Source: JBDKTK01 sp039680225 (GTDB taxonomy: Bacteria; Desulfobacterota; Syntrophia; Syntrophales; UBA4778). From it: a stretch of 28,861 nucleotides of DNA. The notes under the pieces were generated by a model that worked only from the letters and a program-made list of their open reading frames with translations, ran no database searches and was not told the origin of the DNA. The DNA is taken from contig JBDKTK010000333.1 in NCBI GenBank assembly GCA_039680225.1, forward strand, positions 1 through 28,861. The letters are read 5' to 3'. Made by a program: the position numbers and the translations under genes. Of this stretch, positions 5,561 through 13,818 are shown piece after piece (within the stretch, counting starts at the first letter, position 1; every line of letters starts with the position of its first letter).

Positions 5561-6895
5561 TCATAACTTCCTTGCCAGGTTCTGGGCGGCTATGTGAATC
5601 GGGTCCCAGGCCCCGCCGAAAAGCGGGGAATACCCGAGGTCAAGATACCCGATCTCTTCGAGGCCCATATCATTCCAGAGGGCTACCGCGAGGATATTGA
5701 TCCGCTTGACGGCGCCTTCAACGCCGACGCATTGCGCTCCCAGCAGCTTTCCGGTCGATTTATCGGCAGTCAGGTTTAGCCCGAGTTTCTCGCCTTGCGA
5801 CAGGGGCCGGCCGATCGGCAGGCCCCACAAGAAGAGGCTCACGGGGGTAAAACCGCTCTTCACCGCTTCCGCTTCCGTTAAACCGGCGGCCGCGACCTCA
5901 AGATCGAAAAGCTTGAATGATTGGGCCCCGACGACTCCCGGGAATATCCCCGGATAACCCCCGATATTCTGCCCGGCGATGCGCCCCTGCTTGTTTGCCA
6001 CGTCGCCCAGGGGCCCGTACGTCCACCTGCGGCTGACCCGGTTAAAGACCTCGCAGCAGTCCCCCACTGCGTAAATATTTTCCGATGATGTCCTCTGGCT
6101 GAAGTTGACCTGGATGGCGCCGGTCTCCCCCATTTTCAAGCCGAGCAATTCCGCCAGCGCGATATTGCGCCTTATGCCTATCGCCACTAACACGATATCC
6201 GCATCAAGATCTCCCCTGCTGGTTTTGACCCTGAGCCGGCACTCGGACCCGGACTCTATGGAAATGGGCCTTGTCTCCGGAAGGAATTCAACCGCGTTCT
6301 TTTGAAGCTCTTCAAGAATGTAATTGCTGAGTTCTCCGCTCCAGCGGGCGACAGGGGCGGGCAGGATATCCATCACCTTCACGTCCATTTGCAGGTTGCG
6401 GAAGGCCTCCGCCATTTCCATCGCGATGAACCCGCCGCCGATTATCACCGCTTTCTTGCACTTGCCGTCCTTGAGATAGTCCTTCACCTTAAGTCCGTCC
6501 GCCAGGTGGCGCAGGGGGAAGACGCCGTCGAGGTCCTCGCCGGGAATCCCCGGCCGGATTGCATCGGCTCCCGTGGCAAGGACCAGGATGTCATAAGGCA
6601 GACCCTTCCCCGTCGAGAGGTCCACGGTCCCTTTGCCCGGGTCAATGCTTTCCACCGAAGTCCGGAGCAATACTTCAATGCCGGTTTTCCTGAATTCCTC
6701 AGGCGTGCGGGCGATCAGCTTCTGCTTATCCTTGATTACATCGCCGATGTAATAGGGCATCGGTCAGGAGGCATAGGAGACAAATTCACCGCGCTCAATT
6801 ATAGTGACATTGAGACCGGGGTCCCTCCTCTTCGCCTCGGCGGCCGTTGAGGGCCCGCCTGCACCGCCGCCCACAATAACTAGATTCCTGCCCAT
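5561..6895 (-). CDS. Candidate selenoprotein: CoA-disulfide-reductase/NADH-oxidase-family flavoprotein with in-frame UGA (Sec44)
   Basis: The true start is the ATG at 6895 (AGGAG upstream), giving MGRNLVIVGGGAGGPSTAAE, the FAD-binding Rossmann motif. Frame continues to SYAS, then TGA at 6764-6766, then PMPYYIGDVIKDKQKL. In this family the equivalent segment reads [NA]CGLPYYxG, and its Cys is the single redox-active residue. The paralogue next door has Cys44 in FANCGLPYYVG; the UGA here is codon 44. The 444-residue read-through product has a second nucleotide site (KKAVIIGGGFIAMEMAEAF), the FAD-contact IYAVGDCCEV, and the C-terminal dimerisation domain, with no rhodanese domain. Starting at the ATG after the UGA (6760) would delete the FAD site. 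A hairpin follows (6735-6753). Inferred role: NAD(P)H-dependent reduction of a disulfide, persulfide or polysulfide using a selenolate. Confidence 0.88.
6735..6753 (-). promoter_or_regulatory. Candidate bacterial SECIS element of the Sec44 flavoprotein gene
   Basis: The mRNA segment AUUACAUC-GGC-GAUGUAAU is a perfect 8-bp stem with a GGC apical loop, located 19-21 nt after the UGA. Position, short stem and G-G apex fit the SelB-binding hairpins of bacterial selenoprotein mRNAs. The hairpin is encoded inside YYIGDVIK, so coding and structural constraints overlap. Confidence 0.7.
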
Positions 6896-7000
6896 TTAAA
6901 ATCTCCTGAAAAAAATCGGTTCAACTTCGAACTTCTATATCATTAGCATATTTCAGGTTTTCAGACACTTGGGGATCAGAGAAAACAGGAAACAAGGGCC

Positions 7001-7056
7001 GTTCCCGAAAGCGGAACCCGGTCTTTTAAAAACCTGGACCCCCGCTTTCGCGGGGG
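7001..7056. repeat. Palindromic intergenic repeat with CCCCCGC-TTTC-GCGGGGG hairpin
   Basis: A perfect 7-bp GC hairpin with a TTTC loop lies at 7039-7056. A preceding segment, GTTCCCGAAAGCGGAAC at 7001-7017, is partly complementary to it. The form resembles the short dispersed palindromes common in intergenic regions of deltaproteobacteria and related phyla. It lies between the two flavoprotein genes; it could also attenuate or stabilise the transcript there. Confidence 0.5.
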
Positions 7057-7096
7057 CCGCAAGTTCAGGTGACAAGCAACGGCAAATTAGTTCAGT

Positions 7097-8785
7097 TTAT
7101 GCTGTTTCTGACGCTTTCGCCGGTTTCAGCAATTTGGCCAGGGGTTTATAAGTCTTGTACCCTCCGCACAAATTCCTGACTTTGGTGAACCCGTGCTGTT
7201 TCAGCATGCGTTCGGCAATGTACCCCCGGAGACCTACCTGGCAGAAAATCATGATGGGTTTGTCTTTCGGTATTTCCGCCAGTTTCTCCCGCAGGTCGTT
7301 TAACGGGATAAGTACGGAGCCGGGGATGGTCCCGAATTTTTCCGCTTCCTTGTCCATCCTGACATCGAGGAGCAGCGGGTTTTCCGATAATACCTCGTCC
7401 CAATTGTCCCAGTAGCAGGGCGCATAATCGCCCTTGAGGATATTGGCTGCGACGTAGCCCGCCATGTTGACCGGGTCCTTTGCGGACGAGAACGGCGGAG
7501 CATAAGCCAGTTCCAGTTCCTGGAGGTCGTAGACTGTCATGCCGGCCCGGATGGCCGTGGCAAGGACATCAATTCTCTTGTCGACACCCTGTTTTCCGAC
7601 AATCTGCGCGCCCAGGACCCTGCCGTCATCCCTGGCAAAAATCAGCTTCAGGGACATTTCCGAGAAGCCGGGATAGTACCTTGCATGATCGTCGGGGTGG
7701 GTGTGGCATACGCCGTAATTCATTTTCAACTTCCTGGCAGTCTTTTCGTTTACTCCTGTTGTGGCCGCAACGAGACCCATCGTCCCGACTATGGACGTGC
7801 CCTGCGTCCCTTTATACTTTGCGGGCCTGCCGGCGATATTGTCCGCCGCCAGCCTCCCCTGCTTGTTGGCGGGGGACGCCAGGGGGATCAGGACATCCTG
7901 GCCGGTTACGAAGTGCTTTACCTGGATTGCGTCGCCCACTGCGTAAATATTCGGGTCCGAGGTCCGCAGGTATTCGTCGACCAGTATTCCGCCGGTCGAC
8001 CCGATCGCCAGGCCGGCCTCTTTGGCCAGACCGGATTCGGGCGTCACGCCGATTCCGAGCACCACCATATCAACATCGATTTCCTCGCCGCTCGACAGGC
8101 GGGCCTTCCTCACCCGGGTGTCCCCTTCGAGGGCGGTCACGCTCTGCTTCAGCAGCAGGTTGATCCCGTTTTTCCTCAAGTGGTCGTGCACGATGGACGC
8201 CATTTCAAAATCGAGCGGCGCCATGATCTGGTTCGTCAGCTCGACTATCGTTACCTCAACACCTTTTTCCTTCATGTTCTCGGCAATCTCGAGACCGATG
8301 AACCCGCCGCCGATTATCAGGGCTTTTGACGGTTTGCCGGTCTCGATGAACTGCTTGAGGCTGTCGGTGTCGGCAAGGTTGCGCACGCTGAAAACATTGG
8401 GAAGGTTGATTCCGGGGATTTCGGGTATGATCGGCCTGGCCCCGGGGGACAGGACCAGGAAATCATAGCTTTCACTGTACACTTCCGAAGTCTTCAGGTT
8501 CTTCACCTCGACTTCTTTTTTCTGCGGGTTGATGCGGGTGACCTCGCTCAATGTCCGGACGTTGATATTGAAGCGCTTGAAAAGGGATACGGGGGTCTGC
8601 ACGAGCAGTTTCTTGCGCGCATCGATGACGCCCCCTACATAGTACGGCAGTCCGCAGTTGGCGAACGAAACATCAGCTCCCCTTTCGAACAGGACGATTT
8701 CAAATTCTTCACTCAGGCGGCGAAGCCTTGCTGCCGCACTGGCCCCGCCCGCAACACCGCCGACGATCACTACCTTCTTTCCCAT
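7097..8785 (-). CDS. CoA-disulfide reductase / persulfide reductase fused to a rhodanese domain (CoADR-Rhd)
   Basis: A 562-residue flavoprotein. Residues 1-450 are the pyridine-nucleotide-disulfide oxidoreductase: KKVVIVGGVAGGASAAARL for FAD, the redox Cys44 in FANCGLPYYVG, KALIIGGGFIGLEIAENM for NAD(P)H, and IYAVGDAIQV for FAD. Residues about 465-562 are a rhodanese domain with its catalytic Cys515 in MIFCQVGLRGY. This architecture is that of CoADR-Rhd / NADH-dependent persulfide reductase enzymes that reduce CoA persulfides, polysulfide or elemental sulfur in the cytoplasm. The ATG at 8785 is preferred over an adjacent in-frame ATG at 8788 because GGAGG is then 6 nt away. It lies 201 nt upstream of its Sec-containing paralogue in the same direction. 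Confidence 0.9.
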   Translation of the reverse strand: MGKKVVIVGGVAGGASAAARLRRLSEEFEIVLFERGADVSFANCGLPYYVGGVIDARKKLLVQTPVSLFKRFNINVRTLSEVTRINPQKKEVEVKNLKTSEVYSESYDFLVLSPGARPIIPEIPGINLPNVFSVRNLADTDSLKQFIETGKPSKALIIGGGFIGLEIAENMKEKGVEVTIVELTNQIMAPLDFEMASIVHDHLRKNGINLLLKQSVTALEGDTRVRKARLSSGEEIDVDMVVLGIGVTPESGLAKEAGLAIGSTGGILVDEYLRTSDPNIYAVGDAIQVKHFVTGQDVLIPLASPANKQGRLAADNIAGRPAKYKGTQGTSIVGTMGLVAATTGVNEKTARKLKMNYGVCHTHPDDHARYYPGFSEMSLKLIFARDDGRVLGAQIVGKQGVDKRIDVLATAIRAGMTVYDLQELELAYAPPFSSAKDPVNMAGYVAANILKGDYAPCYWDNWDEVLSENPLLLDVRMDKEAEKFGTIPGSVLIPLNDLREKLAEIPKDKPIMIFCQVGLRGYIAERMLKQHGFTKVRNLCGGYKTYKPLAKLLKPAKASETA

Positions 8786-8857
8786 CATTATCCTCCAGTT
8801 GGTAAATACATAAAGAGCTCTGCGAGCTCTTTTCATCAATCAAATGAGTCCCAAAGT

Positions 8858-8930
8858 GTCATTCTGAGCGAAGCGAAGAATCTGTCTTTCAAAAAATAGA
8901 TTCTTCGCCGCTTCGCTCCTCAGAATAACA
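8858..8930. repeat. Long imperfect inverted repeat (MITE/REP-like)
   Basis: The arm at 8858-8883 starts GTCATTCTGAGCGAAGCGAA and the opposing arm at 8898-8930 ends with its approximate complement, with an A-rich loop between. This GTCATTCTGAGC...GCTC-AGAAT-AC theme is a widespread non-autonomous palindromic repeat in bacterial genomes. It sits between two minus-strand genes and could fold into a long hairpin in their transcript. No transposase is adjacent. Confidence 0.65.
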
Positions 8931-8948
8931 TAAAAGAATCGACTTCCG

Positions 8949-9491
8949 TCAATCCTTCAAATTTTCGACATTCGAGCCGAAAGGCTTCGAGGCGAGTTCG
9001 TCCCGCTCGGACATAATCGCTTCGGCTGCAATCCCGGCCGCATCGGTGATGATCTCGCGGCAGAACAGCGCGTGCTCCTTGCACAGCCATGTCGACTGCC
9101 ATGCCGTCGTCAATTCCCGGCACAGCGTCTTGTTGTACTTGTCCTTGAACTTGTTCGGGATCTGGTTGAACAGGCGGTACAGCCCCGGTTTCCCGTACAG
9201 CTGGGCCTTGGATTTCATGGCTGATTCCTTCGGGTCCGCTCCCTCGGGAAGCGCGCTCCTGCCATGGACGGCGCTCACGGCCAGCACGGCCCCGACCACG
9301 GCCCCGCAGGTATCGCCATAAAGCCCTATGCCGCCGCCGAACCCTGTCGCAACTTTCTTAACCTCGGGCGGAAGCCCGGTGTCAACAAGACTCAGAACGG
9401 CTTCCGTGACGCACTCGGCGCAATTGTAGCCGAGGCTGAAATTCTTCCTCGCCCTTTGCCTGATCGCTTCGATCTTCTCCTCTTTTGTCAC
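8949..9491 (-). CDS. C_GCAxxG_C_C-family putative redox protein
   Basis: A 180-residue protein of the C_GCAxxG_C_C family, small redox-active proteins of unknown substrate common in anaerobes. The N-terminal NFSLGYNCAECV and the loop GGGIGLYGDTCGAVVGA hold the signature cysteines. Two more lie in the C-terminal part (LCRELT, WLCKEHALFC), giving possible cluster or disulfide ligands. The start is assigned to the GTG at 9491, which has GGGAGG nine nt upstream; longer in-frame starts lack a ribosome site. It begins 64 nt after the HdrC-HdrB fusion gene, and the two are probably co-transcribed, suggesting a shared thiol-redox role. No signal peptide is seen. Confidence 0.85.
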   Translation of the reverse strand: MTKEEKIEAIRQRARKNFSLGYNCAECVTEAVLSLVDTGLPPEVKKVATGFGGGIGLYGDTCGAVVGAVLAVSAVHGRSALPEGADPKESAMKSKAQLYGKPGLYRLFNQIPNKFKDKYNKTLCRELTTAWQSTWLCKEHALFCREIITDAAGIAAEAIMSERDELASKPFGSNVENLKD

Positions 9492-9555
9492 TTTAAAGGC
9501 CCTCCCTTTTTTAAGTGTAATATCTATATATCCGCTTTGAACCAAATTCAACGGC

Positions 9556-10581
9556 TCAAAACGGCTTGTCTTCCGGCAGGGTCTCGCCGATCGCGAGCCT
9601 GCATATGTCGCTGATCATGTAATTGGCCATTCCTGCTTCCCGCGTTTTCTTCCCCAGGGTCCGGAAGCACATGGGGCACAGGTATACCATCGCTTCCGCA
9701 CCGTGCTCTTTCGCATCCTGGATGTTCTTCTGGCGGAACGGCTCGAAGTTTTTCCCTCTCGGGAAGAGTTTCAGGTTCGGCCCGGCCAGCTCCACTCCGC
9801 AGCAAAGCGCGTCAACGCCTTCATATTTTCTCTTAACCTTTGTGACGCCGATGAGATCAAAAATTTCATCGACAACAGGGTCTTTTTCCGGAGTGTACCT
9901 GGAAGCGCACGGACGCTGGTACGCAGCCTTGATCCCCAGCTTTTTGACATTAGCTTGATTGGCCTTGAGATAGTCCCGCAAATGCTCGAAAACGGAAAGC
10001 GGCTTGAACGGCAGCTTGATCCCGAATTCCGGGGCCATGCCCTTGAGCACCGCGTAGCAGTCATCGTGCACGAAGACGATCTCTTCCGCTCCGGATGTGG
10101 CCAGGTTGTCGACCATCGTCTGCAGGCGGTCCCGCATGATGGACTCGTCGCCCATGTGGGCAAACAGCACGTTGCAGAAGAAATGCCGCCCTTTCAACAA
10201 CGGCAGGCCCTCGAACAGTTTCCCGTGGATCGCCCAGGGCATGCTGCCTTCCATGACGCACAGCGACATGGCCCTTTTGGCCTTCGCCACGGGCTTGGGC
10301 ACGCCCTCGGACTTGAACCTGTCGGCCATCTGGGCGCGCAGCGCCGGATCGGTGAAGTCGCCCGCCTCTTCCAGTTTTTTCAGGATGAGGTCGAAAGGCC
10401 TCGCCCCTTTCGGGCAGTACTCGTTGCACGCAATGCAGGTCACACAATCATAAAGCCAGGGGGATTTTTCGCCCTCGACCAGTTTTTTGAAAGCTATGGA
10501 TCCGCTCTCCTTATTGAATTCCAGGTACTTGCATCTCGCAAGACATTCGCCGCAGAAATCACATTTATCCTGATGAAACAT
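9556..10581 (-). CDS. HdrC-HdrB fusion-type Fe-S oxidoreductase
   Basis: A 341-residue protein. The N-terminal HdrC-like ferredoxin domain carries CDFCGECLARC (Cys7, 10, 13, 17) and CVTCIACNEYCP (Cys46, 49, 52, 56) for two [4Fe-4S] clusters. The C-terminal HdrB-like part carries CCG-domain cysteines at HDDC175, RPC225, CCG (260-262) and CPMC (302, 305). Such proteins relay electrons to or from thiols, disulfides or membrane carriers, often with flavoprotein partners (HdrA, EtfAB, acyl-CoA dehydrogenases). No HdrA is seen here. The start at ATG 10581 follows GGGAG. Its C-terminus is clearly paralogous to the fragment at the left edge of the window. The partner and substrate are not determinable from sequence alone. 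Confidence 0.88.
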   Translation of the reverse strand: MFHQDKCDFCGECLARCKYLEFNKESGSIAFKKLVEGEKSPWLYDCVTCIACNEYCPKGARPFDLILKKLEEAGDFTDPALRAQMADRFKSEGVPKPVAKAKRAMSLCVMEGSMPWAIHGKLFEGLPLLKGRHFFCNVLFAHMGDESIMRDRLQTMVDNLATSGAEEIVFVHDDCYAVLKGMAPEFGIKLPFKPLSVFEHLRDYLKANQANVKKLGIKAAYQRPCASRYTPEKDPVVDEIFDLIGVTKVKRKYEGVDALCCGVELAGPNLKLFPRGKNFEPFRQKNIQDAKEHGAEAMVYLCPMCFRTLGKKTREAGMANYMISDICRLAIGETLPEDKPF

Positions 10582-10608
10582 TGAAACGCTCCCTTACCAG
10601 TTATTCAG

Positions 10609-10642
10609 AAAAAAGCCCCCATACGGGTCCCGTATGAGGGCT
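10609..10642 (-). terminator. Intrinsic terminator after the AbfD-like gene
   Basis: A 13-position stem with one mismatch (10614-10626 against 10630-10642, 3-nt loop) is followed on the minus strand by TTTTTT. It lies 16 nt after the stop of the AbfD-like gene and 28 nt upstream of the HdrC-HdrB start, so it separates these two transcripts. Confidence 0.85.
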
Positions 10643-10657
10643 CATTCAGTTCAAATC

Positions 10658-12112
10658 TTATTCATCCTCTTTCATGCCCATGAGCTTCTTGGCCATTTTC
10701 TTTTTAGCGTCGAAATTGGTCAGGACGGTGAACATGAACCTCTGGGTCTGGGGCGCCCCGGCCCCGTGCCAGGTACCCGGTCCATGGAGACCGGCAGTCC
10801 AGTGCTGCAGGAACTTGGCTACTTTCATGCGCTTGTCGGCGGGCGCCACAGCTCCGAATGCTTTTTTCAGAATGGGGCCGACATCCGGGTTATCAAGGTC
10901 CTTCAGCCTGGGCGCAGTAACAACGAGGCCGCCGCCGATATCGCCGGCATTCTTCATTATCTCCCAGAAGCCGTGGGCGATGTTCAGCTTGGCGGCATTG
11001 CCGAAGAGATCGTCGGGCAGAAAGACGCCCGAGCCCTTCGGCTCTTCCCTTCCCCTCATCGCGGCTGCGATGGCGCACGCATGGGAGGTCTCGCTGAAGC
11101 GCACCATGTCGATAATTTTTTCCTGGATATGGGGGACCTTCTCCACGCCGATGTACTCGGCGGCCATCATCGTTCCGCCGATGATCAGGTCGGCAAACCC
11201 CACCTTGCAGGCGCCTCCGCAGTTCATGCGGTGGGCCTTGGCGAATCTCGTAACTATCTTGCCGCTGAACTTGGTTTCCCCGCAGTGGAATACGCGGTCC
11301 CAGGGAATAAAGACGTTATCGAAATACATCGTGGAGGTTTCCCTCTGCCCAAAAAGAGGATTGCCCAGTTCGCTTTCGCTCTCCGCCGCTTCCCTCTCAG
11401 CCGAATAGGCATTGTACTGGCATACATAAGTGACGCCCGGGGCGCTGTTCTGCACCGCAAAAGCAAGGGCGAATGCCTCTTCCCCCTCTTTCAGGCCGCC
11501 TCCCGGGAGTACCAGGGTCTCATGGGACCCGATGGCGCCGCTCTGGCTGACCTTGATACCCCTGACGACGATTCCGTCGTCGCGTTTCTCAACCATGCGG
11601 ATGAAAGTATCCGGCTCCTCCTGCTCAGAAGGCCTTTTCTTCCGGTCGCCCTTGGCATCCGTGATGGCGCCGGATACGGCCAGGTCGTTTGCCTGAGCAT
11701 AGGCCAGCCACTTGTTAAACCTTTCATTGTATTTCGTACCGAGGGCCTTGTCCATCTCCCAGGTGGTCGCGGCAAGGCTGTTGAGGGCGTCGCAGCCGAC
11801 GCAGCGGTAGTTGCAGGTGCCGACGGTCTGACTGGTAAGGAGCGCCATTTCCTGCCTCATGTCAAGGTCGTGAATGCTGCGGGCGACATTGAGGTTCCTG
11901 TTGACCGGCTCGCCGGTCAAATGGGATTTGGCCACCATGACCTCTGCGTGTTTGGGGTCTTCGGCCAGGGCGTAAATCATCGAGTTGGCCATTACCATGG
12001 AACGCGTGACCGGGTGTTTGAGAAGATTTTTCACCCACTTCCCGCCAATGTAAACGCGGGGGACCATCTTCTCGATGCTTTCCAGATATTCCTTCTGAGT
12101 CTTTAAAGCCAT
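10658..12112 (-). CDS. abfD: 4-hydroxybutyryl-CoA dehydratase / vinylacetyl-CoA isomerase-like enzyme (AbfD family)
   Basis: A 484-residue member of the 4-hydroxyphenylacetate-3-monooxygenase/AbfD superfamily. AbfD enzymes use FAD and a [4Fe-4S] cluster in radical dehydration of 4-hydroxybutyryl-CoA to crotonyl-CoA. The cluster ligands known in the Clostridium enzyme (three Cys and one His) have counterparts here: TCNYRCVGC supplies Cys100 and Cys104, and AKAHRMNCGGACKVG supplies His294 and Cys302 (one residue extra relative to the remembered spacing). This makes it the dehydratase branch rather than a flavin monooxygenase, which lacks these residues. No abfT, CoA-transferase or semialdehyde dehydrogenase is nearby, so the actual substrate may be a different 4-hydroxyacyl-CoA. 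Preceded by a small unknown protein gene and followed by a strong terminator. Confidence 0.85.
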   Translation of the reverse strand: MALKTQKEYLESIEKMVPRVYIGGKWVKNLLKHPVTRSMVMANSMIYALAEDPKHAEVMVAKSHLTGEPVNRNLNVARSIHDLDMRQEMALLTSQTVGTCNYRCVGCDALNSLAATTWEMDKALGTKYNERFNKWLAYAQANDLAVSGAITDAKGDRKKRPSEQEEPDTFIRMVEKRDDGIVVRGIKVSQSGAIGSHETLVLPGGGLKEGEEAFALAFAVQNSAPGVTYVCQYNAYSAEREAAESESELGNPLFGQRETSTMYFDNVFIPWDRVFHCGETKFSGKIVTRFAKAHRMNCGGACKVGFADLIIGGTMMAAEYIGVEKVPHIQEKIIDMVRFSETSHACAIAAAMRGREEPKGSGVFLPDDLFGNAAKLNIAHGFWEIMKNAGDIGGGLVVTAPRLKDLDNPDVGPILKKAFGAVAPADKRMKVAKFLQHWTAGLHGPGTWHGAGAPQTQRFMFTVLTNFDAKKKMAKKLMGMKEDE

Positions 12113-12167
12113 ACCAAACCTCCTTTTTTTGGTTATTCTGACGGGGAAACGTTTTGCACCCCGCCTG

Positions 12168-12488
12168 TTATTTGCCGTTCCCCTTTATGCTGATTGAATA
12201 TTGCGCTCTTCCGTGTTCCACCGGGAACGCGCTCGAATTTCCCATCACAATATCCATTATGCCCATCAGTTCTTCCCCGGACCTCTTGCCGCGGATTGTC
12301 AATGTCAGGGCCGTCCCGTCCTGCCCGGCTTCGGTGATCATGTTTTCCTCGTAGCAGAACCCCGGCAATTCCTTCTTTTCAACGCAGTTGTACACGAGGC
12401 CGGCGAATGTCCCCTTGTAGCCTTTAAAGCTGCGGCTCAGTTTGCCTGTTTTGACCTTGATGATTTCGTTAATGTCGAATTTTACCAA
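12168..12488 (-). CDS. Conserved-looking small protein of unknown function
   Basis: About 106 residues, not recognised. The start is set at the TTG at 12488 because GGAGG lies 7 nt upstream; an in-frame ATG at 12506 would put this ribosome site inside the gene, so 112 residues is the alternative. The sequence begins VKFDINEIIKVKTGKLSRSF, is mixed alpha/beta, soluble, with two Cys (YNCVEKKE and GFCYEE) and a beta-rich C-terminus (TALTLTIRGKRS, AQYSISIKGNGK). It ends 55 nt before the AbfD-like gene with no terminator between, so the two are likely co-transcribed; an accessory role for the dehydratase is possible but unproven. Confidence 0.6.
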   Translation of the reverse strand: MVKFDINEIIKVKTGKLSRSFKGYKGTFAGLVYNCVEKKELPGFCYEENMITEAGQDGTALTLTIRGKRSGEELMGIMDIVMGNSSAFPVEHGRAQYSISIKGNGK

Positions 12489-12772
12489 GCTTGGACCTCC
12501 AGACATTTGAAATTTGAAACTACCGGCAAAAAGAAAAAAACAGAATCAGGTCTCATGTGCTCTTTCGAAGGGAACTGTTTCAATACGGAATCAGGTACGA
12601 AATAGGAACATCTATCGATATAAATGACAATACTTAAAAATTTCCGGCTAAATACGGGGGATTCACCCGTACTCCGGCAAATATTGCAGTGAACTATAGC
12701 ATAGGAAGGGACAAAAAGATATTTCGATGTGAAAAAGCGGGCTTAGATGCGATCAAGGCCTTTCCGGAGAGG

Positions 12773-13636
12773 CTAAATCACTTCCTTCAACGCCGCAATC
12801 GCCACCTCGATCTGGCCGGCATCCGGCTCGCGGGTGGTTATCTTCTGCAGCATGAGGCCGGGGAAAACGAGAATTTTCATGAATCCTGCCCGGTACTTCC
12901 CGGAGAGCTTAATAATTTCATAAGCTACGCCCGAGATCAGGGGAAGCAGGGAAAGCTTGTAAGCAACCCGGTGCAGGAAATCGGGCCTCCCCAGGAATGT
13001 GAACACGACAATGCTGATCAGGAGCACTATCAGGATGAAGCTTGTCCCGCAGCGCGGGTGCAGGGTCGTCCGGGTCTTGATGCTTTCGACATCCAGGGGC
13101 AGTCCCGCCTCATAGGCATGGATGGTCTTGTGTTCCGCCCCGTGGTACTCGTAGACCCGCCGCATGTCTTTCATGATGAGCGTGAAGAGCAGGAACCCCA
13201 CGAATATTGTTATCCTGATCAGCCCTTCGACCACGTTCAGCAGGAAGGTATTGGAGATGAAGGCCTTGAGCTGGACGAATGCGAAAGCGGGCAATACCAC
13301 AAAGAGCAGGATTGAGAAACCGATGCCCATCGCGGCCGACGTGAACATCTCCCACTTGTTGAGTTTCGTTTCCTTGTCTGCGCCCAGGGCGATATCGGCG
13401 GAATGCAGCATGATCTTCATCCCGAAATAAAGCATCTCGATCAGGTTGATGAAGCCGCGGATGACAATGATATTAAGGGCCTTGTAGCGCTTGACCAGCG
13501 AACGGTACGGCTTTCTTTCAACTATGATCTCGCCCTGGGGGTTGCGGATTGCCGTGGCGATCAGCCCCTCGCTGCGCATCATTATGCCTTCGATAATCGC
13601 CTGTCCCCCGATAGCGAGGTCTTTCTTTTCACACAT
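12773..13636 (-). CDS. yqhQ: YqhQ-like DUF1385 integral membrane protein
   Basis: A 287-residue membrane protein of the DUF1385/YqhQ family. The N-terminal IGGQAIIEGIMMRS, the central YEYHGAEHKTIHAYE and the TLHPRCGTSFILIV element are the family's conserved blocks. Hydrophobic helices are visible at about 100-122, 137-158, 207-225 and 235-252. The biochemical function is not established; the His- and Cys-containing HGAEHKT / HPRCGT blocks suggest a metal site. GAAGGGAAGG upstream of the ATG serves as ribosome site. It is transcribed in the same direction as the TVP38-family gene, with a 182-nt gap between them. Confidence 0.85.
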   Translation of the reverse strand: MCEKKDLAIGGQAIIEGIMMRSEGLIATAIRNPQGEIIVERKPYRSLVKRYKALNIIVIRGFINLIEMLYFGMKIMLHSADIALGADKETKLNKWEMFTSAAMGIGFSILLFVVLPAFAFVQLKAFISNTFLLNVVEGLIRITIFVGFLLFTLIMKDMRRVYEYHGAEHKTIHAYEAGLPLDVESIKTRTTLHPRCGTSFILIVLLISIVVFTFLGRPDFLHRVAYKLSLLPLISGVAYEIIKLSGKYRAGFMKILVFPGLMLQKITTREPDAGQIEVAIAALKEVI

Positions 13637-13818
13637 TCCTCTGACGACCTTCCCTTTTCATTATTGAGCAGCCCTTTTATTCTCTTTTTCCTGAAAAGTC
13701 TCTGATTTTTTTCCGGCTGGCAGTTAAAAGCCGGTTAGATCAACTCCTGCGGCACAGGCCGGGAATATGAACCCGTACGGGAACATCCGGGTGATGGACA
13801 CGGGCATCAGCCGGCACA

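Noticed and set aside
5561..6760. Flavoprotein starting at the ATG at 6760, after the UGA
   Set aside because: This would remove the N-terminal FAD-binding motif and the catalytic position. An upstream in-frame ATG with a good ribosome site restores the full family length when the UGA is read through.
7039..7056. GC hairpin as part of a CRISPR array
   Set aside because: Only one unit is present with no regularly spaced repeats or spacers.
10634..12106. Long plus-strand open frame opposite the AbfD-like gene
   Set aside because: It is a mirror frame of a clearly recognised gene in GC-rich sequence and shows no domain of its own.
13705..13735. CCGGCT...AGCCGG hairpin as a terminator
   Set aside because: The stem is 6 bp with a 10-nt loop and no T-run after it in either direction.
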